Source of the DNA: Nitrospirae bacterium MYbinv3
GTDB lineage: Bacteria > Nitrospirota > Thermodesulfovibrionia > Thermodesulfovibrionales > Magnetobacteriaceae
Length of the DNA: 64,000 bases
Direction of reading: 5' to 3'
Assembly: GCA_002753395.1 (NCBI GenBank)
Contig: PEAB01000010.1
Span: forward strand, 1 to 64,000
The notes beneath the pieces were generated by a model. The model ran no database searches. It was given only the letters and a program-made list of their open reading frames with translations, and was not told the origin of the DNA. Below are positions 1-8,197 of the stretch, piece by piece. Within the stretch, counting starts at the first letter, position 1, and each line of letters opens with the position of its first letter. Made by a program: the position numbers and the translations under genes.

Positions 1-111
1 CTCAGACATATTTTTAGGGAGAATGCTGCGTAGTTTTCTCTTGCTCTCAATCCATACAGTCACCCCTTTGCCAATTTAACCCCACAAAGATATATCTCCA
101 CTCTTCAATGA

Positions 112-362
112 GAATTACTGACAAAAGAAGCAGAAAATATAAGAAAATGTTTACTAAAGGAAATATGGGAATTTCAGGATGATCTAAAAGATTACTTCGA
201 GGATAATGATCCAAAAGACAAAAAACACTGTCTAAAAAAATAAAAAGACATTTAAAGCCTTCTTCAGCCTTTACTGCTTTTAAGTATTGGATCGTTAAGG
301 ACAATCCTAAGTTAAGCAGAGAATTTAAAAAAATAATCAAAGCTATTGGCGAAGCGGTCTAA
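112..362 (+). pseudogene. Frameshifted remnant of a small hypothetical gene
   Basis: Two adjacent plus-strand frames read like one protein broken by a one-base slip. The first frame (from 112, stop TAA 241-243) gives a charged stretch ending DPKDKKHCLKK. The second frame (240-362) gives IKRHLKPSSAFTAFKYWIV and ends IKAIGEAV. The break falls in a run of seven A residues, a usual place for an indel. No start codon is visible in the first frame, which is closed upstream by a stop at 109. I do not recognise the family. The 97-residue minus-strand ORF over the same bases looks like a shadow, because it is leucine/isoleucine-rich low-complexity sequence. A sequencing indel in the A-run is the alternative to a true pseudogene. 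Confidence 0.4.
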
Positions 363-380
363 TACGATGTCGTATTTTAC

Positions 381-440
381 GGGGTCAAGGGGACTGGTCC
401 CCTTGTGAGGGGGGTTAAGGGGGAGCGACGCTCCCCCTTC
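381..440 (+). repeat. Dispersed palindromic repeat family 1, copy 1
   Basis: GC-rich copy beginning GGGGTCAAGGGGACTGG and ending in a GGGGGAGCG / CGCTCCCCC inverted repeat. It fills the gap between the remnant gene and the end of hyfC. The same core occurs at least eleven more times in this window. Confidence 0.85.
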
Positions 441-469
441 TCTTCCTTTCCTTCCCTTCTCCTCCCCAT

Positions 470-1414
470 TCATTCCAATATATAAAACGACAGCATTCCG
501 AGCGTTGCAAGGAGAAAGCCGCTGCCTAGGAACTCTGTTAAACGGAAGAGGCGCATCTTAGCCAACCCAACCTCGATTAGGATCAGGCCGATCCCTACTA
601 CACATAGTTTTAATATCATAAGGACGAATGTTGCCGCTATTGCACCTGCACCGGTAACGTGCGCTATGCCCCAGGGGAAGAACAACGACGTTGCAAGTGT
701 GGCAAAGAGGAACAGCTTCATCATCCCGGCCCACTCTATAAGCGCCAGGTGACGGCCCGAATACTCCAGGATCATGGCCTCGTGTATCATGGTAAGCTCC
801 AGATGGGTAGAGGGGTTGTCTACCGGTATCCGTCCGGTCTCAGCTAACGCTACTAGAACGAAGGCCAAAAATGCAAAGACGATAGATGGTCTGAGCAGAA
901 AGTGCGTATCGGCCACTAATCGTACCATCTGCGCCAGAGAGGTAGACTTGGTTGCCAGTGAAACTGTAAAGATAGACATGAGCATGGCTGGTTCAGCCAG
1001 TGAGGCTATGGTCATCTCACGGCTAGCCCCCATGCCGCCAAAGGCCGTACCGATATCCATCGCCGCAAGTGCAGTAAAAAACCGCGCTATGGCAAAAAAG
1101 GCCACAAGGACAATGACATCGGCTGTGGCAGCTAATGGAAGGTCTGCACTCAGCATCGGGATAATCCCCCCCGACAGTACCGCCACACCAAAGACGAGGT
1201 AAGGCGTGAGACGAAATATCCAAGAGGCGTTTTCTGCTATCACCACGTCCTTTGAAAACAGCTTTAAGATCTCCCTGTAGGGCTGCAACAGCCCAGGGGA
1301 AGTTCGTCCCTGACTCCAACACTTTAGCGTCCTGACCCACCCCACAAACACAGGAGCACCCAAAAGCAGCACCATAAGCTGTAATCCTTCTACAATAAAT
1401 GGATACACATTCAT
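470..1414 (-). CDS. hyfC: Hydrogenase-4 component C-like membrane subunit (complex I NuoH-like)
   Basis: Membrane subunit of a Hyf/Ehr-type complex, homologous to NuoH of complex I and HycD/HyfC of formate hydrogenlyase. In this family the subunit anchors the soluble hydrogenase-like arm and helps form the ion path. I moved the start from 1552 to the ATG at 1414 (MNVYPFIVEGLQ). That gives 314 residues, the usual length, and an ATGA overlap with the upstream hyfB stop. The longer ORF adds about 46 poorly hydrophobic residues. About eight hydrophobic segments are visible, and an acidic loop with ETGRIPVDNPSTHLELTMIHE matches the conserved NuoH-family quinone/FeS-facing loop. It is the last gene of fcl-hyfB-hyfC. 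The partner genes hyfEFGI are at 42-48 kb on the other strand. Confidence 0.88.
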   Translation of the reverse strand: MNVYPFIVEGLQLMVLLLGAPVFVGWVRTLKCWSQGRTSPGLLQPYREILKLFSKDVVIAENASWIFRLTPYLVFGVAVLSGGIIPMLSADLPLAATADVIVLVAFFAIARFFTALAAMDIGTAFGGMGASREMTIASLAEPAMLMSIFTVSLATKSTSLAQMVRLVADTHFLLRPSIVFAFLAFVLVALAETGRIPVDNPSTHLELTMIHEAMILEYSGRHLALIEWAGMMKLFLFATLATSLFFPWGIAHVTGAGAIAATFVLMILKLCVVGIGLILIEVGLAKMRLFRLTEFLGSGFLLATLGMLSFYILE

Positions 1415-3456
1415 CGCAAAAACACCAGGAGCGCTAATATGGTGATGAAGGAATAGATAAGATAAACCTGTATGCGTCCAGCCTGAAGCATCCCGACTCG
1501 CCTTGCTAAATAGAAGCACACGTCGACCACCGGCTTGTATAGCCACACCCAAAAGAGGTCTCTTATGCGAAGATAGTAGTGATACCTCTCTGGAAAGGCG
1601 CTGTGCCCTGATTGTGAGGAAAGCCGGACTGTCTCCTTAATGCTGAATAGGAAGCCAAAGATCCTGCGTATAGGCATCGAAAAGGAGGTTGCGTTATACT
1701 GCATGGTGTTTGTTAGTCTTTCAAATCCACAGTCCCATATTGGAACCCTTTTTATCTTGCTTTGACGAACGTGTAATAGTGCATATGTGACAATTACGAT
1801 GAAAAAAACGCCTATAAATACAACAGGGCCTGAATAAGACGCTCGTTCAGGCTGTAGGGGGATGAGCCAGAGCCAGTCAAACACCTTATGGGAGGTCTCG
1901 GTGGTGGCGTGTGTAAGCTCGTGCGTTACGGAGTTGAGCCAGCCAATGGTGAAGGTAGGCAGCACCCCTAATACAAGACACGTAAGGGCGCTAAGTATCA
2001 TACCGATTCGCATCGGCCAGTTTGCCTCATGTATGTGGTCAATACTCTGACCGCGGTAGTGTCCCAGGAACGTAACGCCAAAGGCCTTTACAAAACATGC
2101 GGAAGCTAAGGCGCTGGTAAGGGCCAGCAGAGCGGCTCCCAACGGGATCAAGAGCTTCAAGAGCGTGTTGGGTAACGATGGCGAAAGCAGAAATGCCTGA
2201 AACGTCAGCCACTCCGACACAAAGCCATTTAGCGGCGGCAGCGCCGATATTGATGCACAGCCCACCAAAAACGCAGAAGCCGTCCAGGGCATCCTGTGGA
2301 TGAGACCGCCCATAGCATCCATGTTTCGCTGCCCCATGGCGTGCACTACTGCCCCCGCGCTCATAAAGAGGAGTCCCTTGAAGGCGGCATGGTTAAGCGT
2401 GTGATAAAGACCGGCCATCAGGGCAATGCAGGCCAACGCTGGCATCTGATACGACGTAAATATCATAGCAAGCCCTATGCCTATTAGTATGATACCGATG
2501 TTTTCTACCGATGAGTAGGCAAGCAGCCTCTTTAAGTCCACTTGCATCAGTGCATACAGGACGCCCATCACGGCAGATACAAGACCAAGTGTCAAGACGA
2601 CGGCGCCCCACCACCACGGGAATCTGCCGATAAGGTCAAAGGTCACGCGCAATATCCCGTATATGGCTGTTTTGAGCATCACGCCGCTCATCAGTGCCGA
2701 CACGTTTGATGGCGCTACGGGGTGTGCCTCGGGCAGCCAGACGTGTAGGGGAATCACACCTGCCTTTGCTGCAAACCCTAAGAACGCTAAGAAAAAGGCC
2801 ACTGTCGCCCCGGTTTGAGACAGTTGTGCGCTGCGCATAGCGTCAAACGTGTATATACCAAAGCCTTCAAAACCAACAGCGCTTCCGGCCATAATCCCAA
2901 AAGACAGGAGAATGGAGATCGCCCCCACGTGGGCAACTATCATGTAGAGTAAGGCCGCCTTCCTGTTTTGTGCGTGCTGGTCTTCAAACATCACAAGGAA
3001 GTAAGAGGCTGCTGCCATTATCTCCCATGCAAAGAGGAAAAACACGGCATCATCGGCCATTACCACAAGGGACATCCCTGAAAGGAATAGACAATAGAAG
3101 ATAACAAGGCTTGTTACAGACCTCTGCCCCACGTATCCTTTGACGTATCCAATAGAGTACAGCGAAACAAAAAAAGACAGCAGTCCTATCGTCGTAAGAA
3201 AAAAACCTGCCAATGGGTCAAGTCTCATGTGAAAGTTAAGTCCTGGTAGACCCAACATCAGGATGACCGTGTTGGTCAGGGCGCTGTTGACTGTCCAACC
3301 CCCTGCAACTACCATAAGGATCGAGGCAATTACAGCTAGGCCAAAGGAGACGTTTATGAGAGGTTTCTGATAACGGCCTAAAACCGCCGCAAGCAACGCT
3401 GTAAATAAGAGTAGTATTACGGAGGTATAGGCTGCGTCAATTGGCGCAAGGGTCAT
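1411..3456 (-). CDS. hyfB: Hydrogenase-4 component B-like proton-translocating subunit (NuoL/MrpD family)
   Basis: Large polytopic membrane protein of the NADH:quinone oxidoreductase/Mrp antiporter family, about 681 residues, as usual for HyfB. Family signatures include FAWEIMAAASYFLVMFE and the lysine-bearing segment LPEAHPVAPSNVSALMSGVMLKTAIYG. Members carry the conserved Lys and Glu residues of the proton channel. The ORF track starts at 3465, but the ATG at 3456 (MTLAPIDAAY) forms a TAATG junction with the fcl stop, suggesting translational coupling, so I use it. The 3' end overlaps hyfC by ATGA. A C-terminal extension after about residue 560 is normal for HyfB. The role is inferred as ion translocation in a complex with HyfC, E, F, G and I. 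Confidence 0.9.
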   Translation of the reverse strand: MTLAPIDAAYTSVILLLFTALLAAVLGRYQKPLINVSFGLAVIASILMVVAGGWTVNSALTNTVILMLGLPGLNFHMRLDPLAGFFLTTIGLLSFFVSLYSIGYVKGYVGQRSVTSLVIFYCLFLSGMSLVVMADDAVFFLFAWEIMAAASYFLVMFEDQHAQNRKAALLYMIVAHVGAISILLSFGIMAGSAVGFEGFGIYTFDAMRSAQLSQTGATVAFFLAFLGFAAKAGVIPLHVWLPEAHPVAPSNVSALMSGVMLKTAIYGILRVTFDLIGRFPWWWGAVVLTLGLVSAVMGVLYALMQVDLKRLLAYSSVENIGIILIGIGLAMIFTSYQMPALACIALMAGLYHTLNHAAFKGLLFMSAGAVVHAMGQRNMDAMGGLIHRMPWTASAFLVGCASISALPPLNGFVSEWLTFQAFLLSPSLPNTLLKLLIPLGAALLALTSALASACFVKAFGVTFLGHYRGQSIDHIHEANWPMRIGMILSALTCLVLGVLPTFTIGWLNSVTHELTHATTETSHKVFDWLWLIPLQPERASYSGPVVFIGVFFIVIVTYALLHVRQSKIKRVPIWDCGFERLTNTMQYNATSFSMPIRRIFGFLFSIKETVRLSSQSGHSAFPERYHYYLRIRDLFWVWLYKPVVDVCFYLARRVGMLQAGRIQVYLIYSFITILALLVFLR

Positions 3457-4391
3457 TAGCCACAATATTTTCTGAGGTAAAAGTCATAAATCTTCTTTAG
3501 CCCTTCATCGAGTGATATTGCGTGGTGCCAACCCAGGCTGTTTAGTTTGCTTACGTCAAGCAGTCTCTTTGGCATTCCGTCGGGTATGGTATGGTCATAG
3601 GTGATGACGCCTCTATAACCAACGGTTTCTTTAATCTTCTGAGCCAGTTCAGCTATTGATATATCCTTACCCGTGCCTATATTTAGGAAGGGGCTTTCGT
3701 TGTAGTTTTGCATTATCCAAAATATGGCATCGGCCAAGTCATCGACGTATATGAACTCCCTCTGTGCAGAGCCTGACCCCCATAATTTTATCTCAGGGAG
3801 GTTGTTTACCTTAGCCTCGTGCATCTTTCTGATCAGCGCTGAGATAACGTGAGAGGAGTCCGGGTCAAAGTTATCGTTTTCACCGTAAGTGTTGGTGGGC
3901 ATACAGGAGATAAAGGTCTGGTGGTACTGCTCGTATATTTTTTCGCAGAGTTTTATGCCGGCTATCTTGGCTATAGCGTAGCCCTCGTTTGTGGGTTCGA
4001 GTTTGCCTTCCATGAGGTATTCTTCCTTGATTGGTTGAAGGGGTAAACGCGGATAGATGCAAGCACTACCTAAAAAGAGCAGTTTTTTTACACCGCTAAG
4101 GTGTGCCTGCCATATTACGTTATTTTGTATCTGCAGGTTTTCATACGTAAAATCTGCTGAGTAGGTCATGTTATGCTTGATGCCGCCTACCTTTGCGGCG
4201 CTCAGGATGACGTACTCCGGTCTTTCAGCCATAAAGAAATCTGCTACCTTTTGTTGATTAAGGAGATCCAGCTCACCTCTGGTCTTTAATATTAGGTTGT
4301 TGTAGCCTTCCCGTCTGTACCTGCGCACTGTCGCTGAGCCAACCAGTCCGGTATGGCCGGCTATATATATTTTTGAGTCTTTATTAATCAT
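3456..4391 (-). CDS. fcl: GDP-L-fucose synthase (GDP-4-keto-6-deoxymannose epimerase/reductase)
   Basis: Short-chain dehydrogenase of the extended NAD(P)-sugar epimerase type, 311 residues. It makes GDP-L-fucose from GDP-4-keto-6-deoxymannose for surface polysaccharides. The Rossmann motif GHTGLVGS is at residues 12-19. The catalytic Ser lies in LGSACIYP near residue 107, and the Tyr/Lys pair is YAIAK near 137. The family segments SAAKVGGI and NIGTGKDISI are also present. It is the first gene after a consensus promoter at 4508-4536 and is translationally coupled (TAATG) to hyfB. That is an odd pairing of a nucleotide-sugar enzyme with an energy-converting complex. The reading start MINKDSK is preceded by AGGGAGAA. 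Confidence 0.92.
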   Translation of the reverse strand: MINKDSKIYIAGHTGLVGSATVRRYRREGYNNLILKTRGELDLLNQQKVADFFMAERPEYVILSAAKVGGIKHNMTYSADFTYENLQIQNNVIWQAHLSGVKKLLFLGSACIYPRLPLQPIKEEYLMEGKLEPTNEGYAIAKIAGIKLCEKIYEQYHQTFISCMPTNTYGENDNFDPDSSHVISALIRKMHEAKVNNLPEIKLWGSGSAQREFIYVDDLADAIFWIMQNYNESPFLNIGTGKDISIAELAQKIKETVGYRGVITYDHTIPDGMPKRLLDVSKLNSLGWHHAISLDEGLKKIYDFYLRKYCG

Positions 4392-4507
4392 TATAACTTA
4401 ACTTCTCCCTTTATGATACCATGCACATCGTAGAGTTTTCCCGATATAAAGCCGTCTAACGCCTTAAAACATGCTCCGCTATTTCAGCTTTGTATGTTCT
4501 CTTCACT

Positions 4508-4536
4508 ATTATATTTACAATACGCGTTTATGTCAA
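4508..4536 (-). promoter_or_regulatory. Consensus sigma70 promoter for fcl-hyfB-hyfC
   Basis: On the minus strand TTGACA (4536-4531) and TATAAT (4513-4508) are separated by exactly 17 bp. Both hexamers match the consensus perfectly. Transcription would start near 4501, leaving a 5' untranslated region of about 110 nt before fcl. Confidence 0.8.
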
Positions 4537-4576
4537 GTGAGCGTCGCAAGGCAATCGCTTTTGACCAGAAAGAAAA

Positions 4577-4636
4577 AAAGGGGCGGCTCCGCCCCCCTTC
4601 AGAACCCCCCGCAAGGGGGCCAGCCCCCTTGACCCC
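4577..4636 (-). repeat. Dispersed palindromic repeat family 1, copy 2
   Basis: GGGGCGGCTCCGCCCC palindrome followed by the reversed core (GCCAGCCCCCTTGACCCC). It is a diverged copy in the opposite orientation to copy 1, located just upstream of the fcl promoter. Confidence 0.75.
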
Positions 4637-4695
4637 TTCCTGCGCGTACTTGGGTTTACAACGAAGGCAGACTGTTTACAACACATAAAATTTTC

Positions 4696-4774
4696 GGTAG
4701 TCCTGCAGAGGTAGTAATATTCAATTCCCCTCCCTTGATGGGAGGGGTTAGGGGTAATGCTGTTGACTTAAGCA
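4696..4774 (+). repeat. Dispersed repeat (family 3), copy a
   Basis: The stretch with CTGCAGAGGT, CCTCCCTTGATGGGAGGGG, GGTAATGCT and ending near TTAAGC recurs, with mismatches, at 55993-56070. It contains a short palindrome around CCCTTGATGGG. Confidence 0.7.
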
Positions 4775-4785
4775 TTATTGATGTA

Positions 4786-4938
4786 ATTGCCTATGTAGTT
4801 TACTCCGGCAGGCTAAAATAGTACACTAAATAGGTAGTAAGCTTATCCAAAATCCAAACTTACTTGGTCGATAGTGTGGCAAGAGCATATGTCTATTGCT
4901 CTGATTTTTATTTGGCCGGAGCTAACTCAATAGGCAAT
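4786..4938. other. 153-bp structured element with 24-bp terminal inverted repeats and internal stems
   Basis: The left arm 4786-4809 (ATTGCCTAT...TCCGGC) pairs with the right arm 4915-4938 (GCCGGA...ATAGGCAAT) at 19 of 24 positions. Inside are ACACTA (4823-4828) with TAGTGT (4872-4877), enclosing AGTAAG (4836-4841) with CTTACT (4859-4864). A separate AGAGCA/TGCTCT hairpin lies at 4882-4902. Together these fold on paper as a three-way junction. On the plus strand the closing stem is followed by TTTTTC, as in an intrinsic terminator. It may be a small RNA gene or a MITE-like element; the sequence alone does not decide. Confidence 0.5.
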
Positions 4939-4939
4939 T

Positions 4940-5129
4940 TTTCTAATACGATAGCCCTGGTGAGCATCGACAGGGGTGCATAAGGATTTCATGGGCTTAT
5001 GTAAATAGAGGGGAGACTATAACAACTGACGCAGGGGTTCGTACCCCTTCCAGATTATAACAATAATAAGTTAACACTTGAAACTGAAACGTTACGTTGA
5101 CAGGCGGGGTATCTCCGGTTATATTACGG
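4940..5129 (+). promoter_or_regulatory. CRISPR leader
   Basis: AT-rich stretch between the structured element and the first repeat. The repeat orientation (3' end GATGAAAC) and the promoter at 5097-5125 both place the leader on this side. It also holds a fragment of family 2 (GGTGCATAAGGATTTCATGGG) and a family 1 hairpin fragment (CAGGGGTTCGTACCCCTTC, about 5032-5050). Confidence 0.65.
5097..5125 (+). promoter_or_regulatory. Promoter for the CRISPR array
   Basis: TTGACA (5097-5102) and TATATT (5120-5125) are spaced by 17 bp. The predicted start, near 5132, falls inside the first repeat. This supports rightward transcription of the array. Confidence 0.75.
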
Positions 5130-6719
5130 GTTTATATCCCACATAGTTCAGATGAAACTAAGCTGTTTTAGTCTATAAAACTAAAAAGTTCCACGGTTTA
5201 TATCCCACATAGTTCAGATGAAACGTCTATTTGAAGGGAATTTTTGGTCTACATGGCAAAGTTTATATCCCACATAGTTCAGATGAAACTCATACAACTT
5301 AAAATTGTTAATCAAGTCTTTTATTCTGTTTATATCCCACATAGTTCAGATGAAACTTGTAAATCCTTTAATCAGTGTAATCTTGGTTAAACTGTTTATA
5401 TCCCACATAGTTCAGATGAAACGAAGACGTTGAAACACAAGAAGAAGAAGAAATAGACAGTTTATATCCCACATAGTTCAGATGAAACGTCAACGTTTAT
5501 TGTGTCATTATACCTTGCTAGTTCGTTTATATCCCACATAGTTCAGATGAAACAATTTCTTATGCACCCGGCACCACGCCTTGAGTTTAGTTTATATCCC
5601 ACATAGTTCAGATGAAACATAAGCTATCCAGCAGATGCCGAAAGCATGTCTTTGTTTATATCCCACATAGTTCAGATGAAACGTCTATTTGAAGGGAATT
5701 TTTGGTCTACATGGCAAAGTTTATATCCCACATAGTTCAGATGAAACCACTCAAACCACTTGGCTGCTTAAACACACGAACATGTTTATATCCCACATAG
5801 TTCAGATGAAACGAAGACGTTGAAACACAAGAAGAAGAAGAAATAGACAGTTTATATCCCACATAGTTCAGATGAAACATAAGCTATCCAGCAGATGCCG
5901 AAAGCATGTCTTTGTTTATATCCCACATAGTTCAGATGAAACGCTGGCGGATGTCACCGTAGACCTTCTGCCATGTCGTTTATATCCCACATAGTTCAGA
6001 TGAAACCAAGACTTATGAAACTCAATGTTTGTAGACGCAGCGTGTTTATATCCCACATAGTTCAGATGAAACTAAACATGCAAATGACAGATACAACACA
6101 GGAGGCAAGTTTATATCCCACATAGTTCAGATGAAACTGGGTATTTTTAACAGATGTACATGCAGAGCTTAAGTTTATATCCCACATAGTTCAGATGAAA
6201 CCGTTAATTTAAAAGACTTTGCCAAATCAATTTCAGAGTTTATATCCCACATAGTTCAGATGAAACCCAAGACGGCTTAGACTTACAACCAAACATGGAT
6301 ATGGTTTATATCCCACATAGTTCAGATGAAACCTGTCGCCATTTTTGCACCGCATCGAGCAAAATCAGTTTATATCCCACATAGTTCAGATGAAACCATC
6401 CATGACTGCAAACGTCAGTGTACAGTTCACAGGTTTATATCCCACATAGTTCAGATGAAACGACGCCTTTCCAAGCCATTTCATCACCATTCCAACCGTT
6501 TATATCCCACATAGTTCAGATGAAACACGATAACAACACACGTAGACATCCCAAACATCTGGTTTATATCCCACATAGTTCAGATGAAACGGTATCCATT
6601 GTTTTTTGTATGGATTCTCGTGTTAAGTTTATATCCCACATAGTTCAGATGAAACTATAGCGCTGTCCCCCCTTCAAAGTCAATAATTACGTTTATATCC
6701 CACATAGTTCAGATGAAAC
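5130..6719 (+). CRISPR. Type I-B CRISPR array, 25 repeats and 24 spacers
   Basis: Twenty-five copies of a 29-bp repeat (GTTTATATCCC...GATGAAAC) start at 5130, 5196, 5261, 5328, 5394, 5460, 5525, 5590, 5654, 5719, 5784, 5850, 5914, 5978, 6044, 6109, 6173, 6238, 6304, 6368, 6433, 6498, 6562, 6627 and 6691. All look identical by eye. Spacers are 35-38 nt. The 3' end of the repeat would give the 8-nt crRNA handle GATGAAAC after Cas6 cleavage. Spacers 2, 5 and 8 recur exactly as spacers 9, 11 and 12. The array converges on the cas operon, whose last gene ends at 6934. The absence of repeat decay at the distal end suggests an intact array. Confidence 0.98.
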
Positions 6720-6933
6720 CCACCTCATGTTATCAAAGATCAAAAAAACTCTCGTTATATAATGCCATATTATACGCTCTACCTTTCCTAAAATGCTCGA
6801 ACTCTTGTAACTTTTTGCAGTAAACCTGTGGTCGTGTTTTTGGTGTTCTGTTAATTCACAGATATTGTCTATTATTATCAATGTCTTATAAGACTTTATC
6901 CACGATTTAGGTTTACTGCACATAGCAATCTGC
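6720..6933. other. Spacer region between CRISPR array and cas2 with an 11-bp inverted repeat
   Basis: This gap is where the rightward array and the leftward cas operon converge. GCAGTAAACCT at 6817-6827 is the exact reverse complement of AGGTTTACTGC at 6909-6919, 81 bp away. No U-run terminator is obvious. The 76-residue minus-strand ORF here reads into the last CRISPR repeat and is not supported. Confidence 0.5.
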
Positions 6934-7200
6934 CTACAGAATGTTACCAGTCATTTCTTTCTCTACTCCAAGCACCGTCTTTGACAGATTACGCCTGTTT
7001 TCAATTACGTAGAAGTATACGCTGTCTACCTCTACAACAATCACCTTCCCAAGGTCTTGTTTGCACTTCTCCAACTTACCGACGCTTAACTCACCCTCAA
7101 ACACCGAATTCTGCACCCAGTGTAGATATCTCTTGAGCGCCTTGCGCACCTTGTTTACACGCTCCTCACCAATGTCATAAGTCACCACGTAATAAGACAT
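6934..7200 (-). CDS. cas2: CRISPR-associated endoribonuclease/integration subunit Cas2
   Basis: Small ferredoxin-fold protein that forms the spacer-integration complex with Cas1. The first strand, YYVVTYDIG, carries the conserved Asp, and the length is typical (88 residues). The ORF track adds three residues (MVV), but the ATG at 7200 overlaps the cas1 stop as TGATG and gives the canonical MSYYVVTYDI start. It is the last gene of the operon, about 215 bp from the distal end of the array. Confidence 0.95.
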   Translation of the reverse strand: MSYYVVTYDIGEERVNKVRKALKRYLHWVQNSVFEGELSVGKLEKCKQDLGKVIVVEVDSVYFYVIENRRNLSKTVLGVEKEMTGNIL

Positions 7201-8180
7201 CACCACCACGCCTTAAGGGGGACGTACTCCTCATCCCCCAACAGATGTTTTATGAGCTTGTAACACTCTAACCGTATCAACGTGGAATACGAAACCTTGC
7301 GTTTGAGCTTTCGGTGCTGAACGGTGGTTTTGAGCTTCTCGTCAAGCTCCTTCAGATACTTCTTGCGACCCGCCTCGGTTAGGTAACAATAATCGACATC
7401 CTCCTCGAAGTCTTCCTCCGTAAGCATCCTGTTGTTAACAAGCTTGAACATAACCGAATCGGCGATCAAAGGCTTGAATATCTCAGCCACATCCAGACTC
7501 AAGGAATAACGCCTCTCGCTTGGCTCGTGCAGATAACTGATAGTTGGATTAAGCTGTGTGTGGTAGATGCTTGTCAACACGTGGGCGTACATGAGGGAGT
7601 TTCCAAAGGAGATCAAGGCGTTAATGGGATTTGTAGGCGGCTGCTTCTGTCGCTTGTCAAACGAAAAACCATCGGCCAGCACAACGTTGAAGGCCTGATA
7701 GTAGGCGTTGCGTGCACGTCCCTCACATCCCATAAGCTCGGCAATGGAGCGCACTGACGTAATGCTCTTCATTTCCCGGTTGATGACATCCTGATGCTCC
7801 TCGGTACCCTTATGACGGCGCAGATTTCGCTGAAGGTGAAAGAGACTCCCCTGAACAAAGCAGACGGCTAGGGTCAACCGCTGCTCAGGGTTAAGGTAGT
7901 GCTGAACCTGACGGACAGTAAGCTCACCCGAACCGTTTCTATGGGGCGGCATAAAACTCCCCGTGTAGAAACCATAGTAGTTGTAGAAGTGTATGGTCGT
8001 GTTGTGTTTGGAAAGGAAGTTTACGAGCTTAGAGTTGAGGTCAATCTCGCCAAAGAGGTGGAGAGTGTCTATGTCCTCAACGGGGATGGCCTTCCTTTCT
8101 CCTTTGTCGTTTTCAACGACGACGGTGTTTTCCATCCGCCTTATCCTGCCGTTTGAAAATATGTAGTACGGTCTATCCAT
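7200..8180 (-). CDS. cas1: CRISPR-associated integrase Cas1 (type I-B)
   Basis: Metal-dependent integrase that inserts new spacers at the leader end. It is 326 residues long, typical for I-B. The metal ligands are visible: Glu153 in GCEGRARNAYY, His218 in YLHEPSERRYSL, and Glu233 in LDVAEIFKPLIAD. The N-terminal beta domain begins MDRPYYIFSNGRI. It overlaps cas2 downstream (TGATG) and lies 17 bp after cas4. Confidence 0.97.
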   Translation of the reverse strand: MDRPYYIFSNGRIRRMENTVVVENDKGERKAIPVEDIDTLHLFGEIDLNSKLVNFLSKHNTTIHFYNYYGFYTGSFMPPHRNGSGELTVRQVQHYLNPEQRLTLAVCFVQGSLFHLQRNLRRHKGTEEHQDVINREMKSITSVRSIAELMGCEGRARNAYYQAFNVVLADGFSFDKRQKQPPTNPINALISFGNSLMYAHVLTSIYHTQLNPTISYLHEPSERRYSLSLDVAEIFKPLIADSVMFKLVNNRMLTEEDFEEDVDYCYLTEAGRKKYLKELDEKLKTTVQHRKLKRKVSYSTLIRLECYKLIKHLLGDEEYVPLKAWW

Positions 8181-8197
8181 TGTCTCTAATCCTTATA

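Noticed and set aside
47-340. 97-residue minus-strand ORF
   Set aside because: Low-complexity hydrophobic sequence opposite two plus-strand frames that read more like a degraded gene; no start context.
4420-4500. Possible frameshifted coding remnant upstream of fcl (ALDGFISGKLYDVHGIIKGEVKL)
   Set aside because: A consensus promoter ends at 4508, so this stretch is better explained as the fcl 5' untranslated region.
4494-4688. 64-residue plus-strand ORF
   Set aside because: It crosses the fcl promoter and a palindromic repeat, and its sequence is low-complexity proline/glycine translated from the repeat.
5554-5589. Spacer 7 shares TTCTTATGCACCC with the family 2 end fragment at 48.28 kb, suggesting self-targeting
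   Set aside because: Only 13 bases match, too short to claim a protospacer, and the rest of the spacer does not align.
6693-6923. 76-residue minus-strand ORF downstream of cas2
   Set aside because: It reads into the last CRISPR repeat for its C-terminus and has no recognisable family. Its closeness to cas2 is the only point in its favour.
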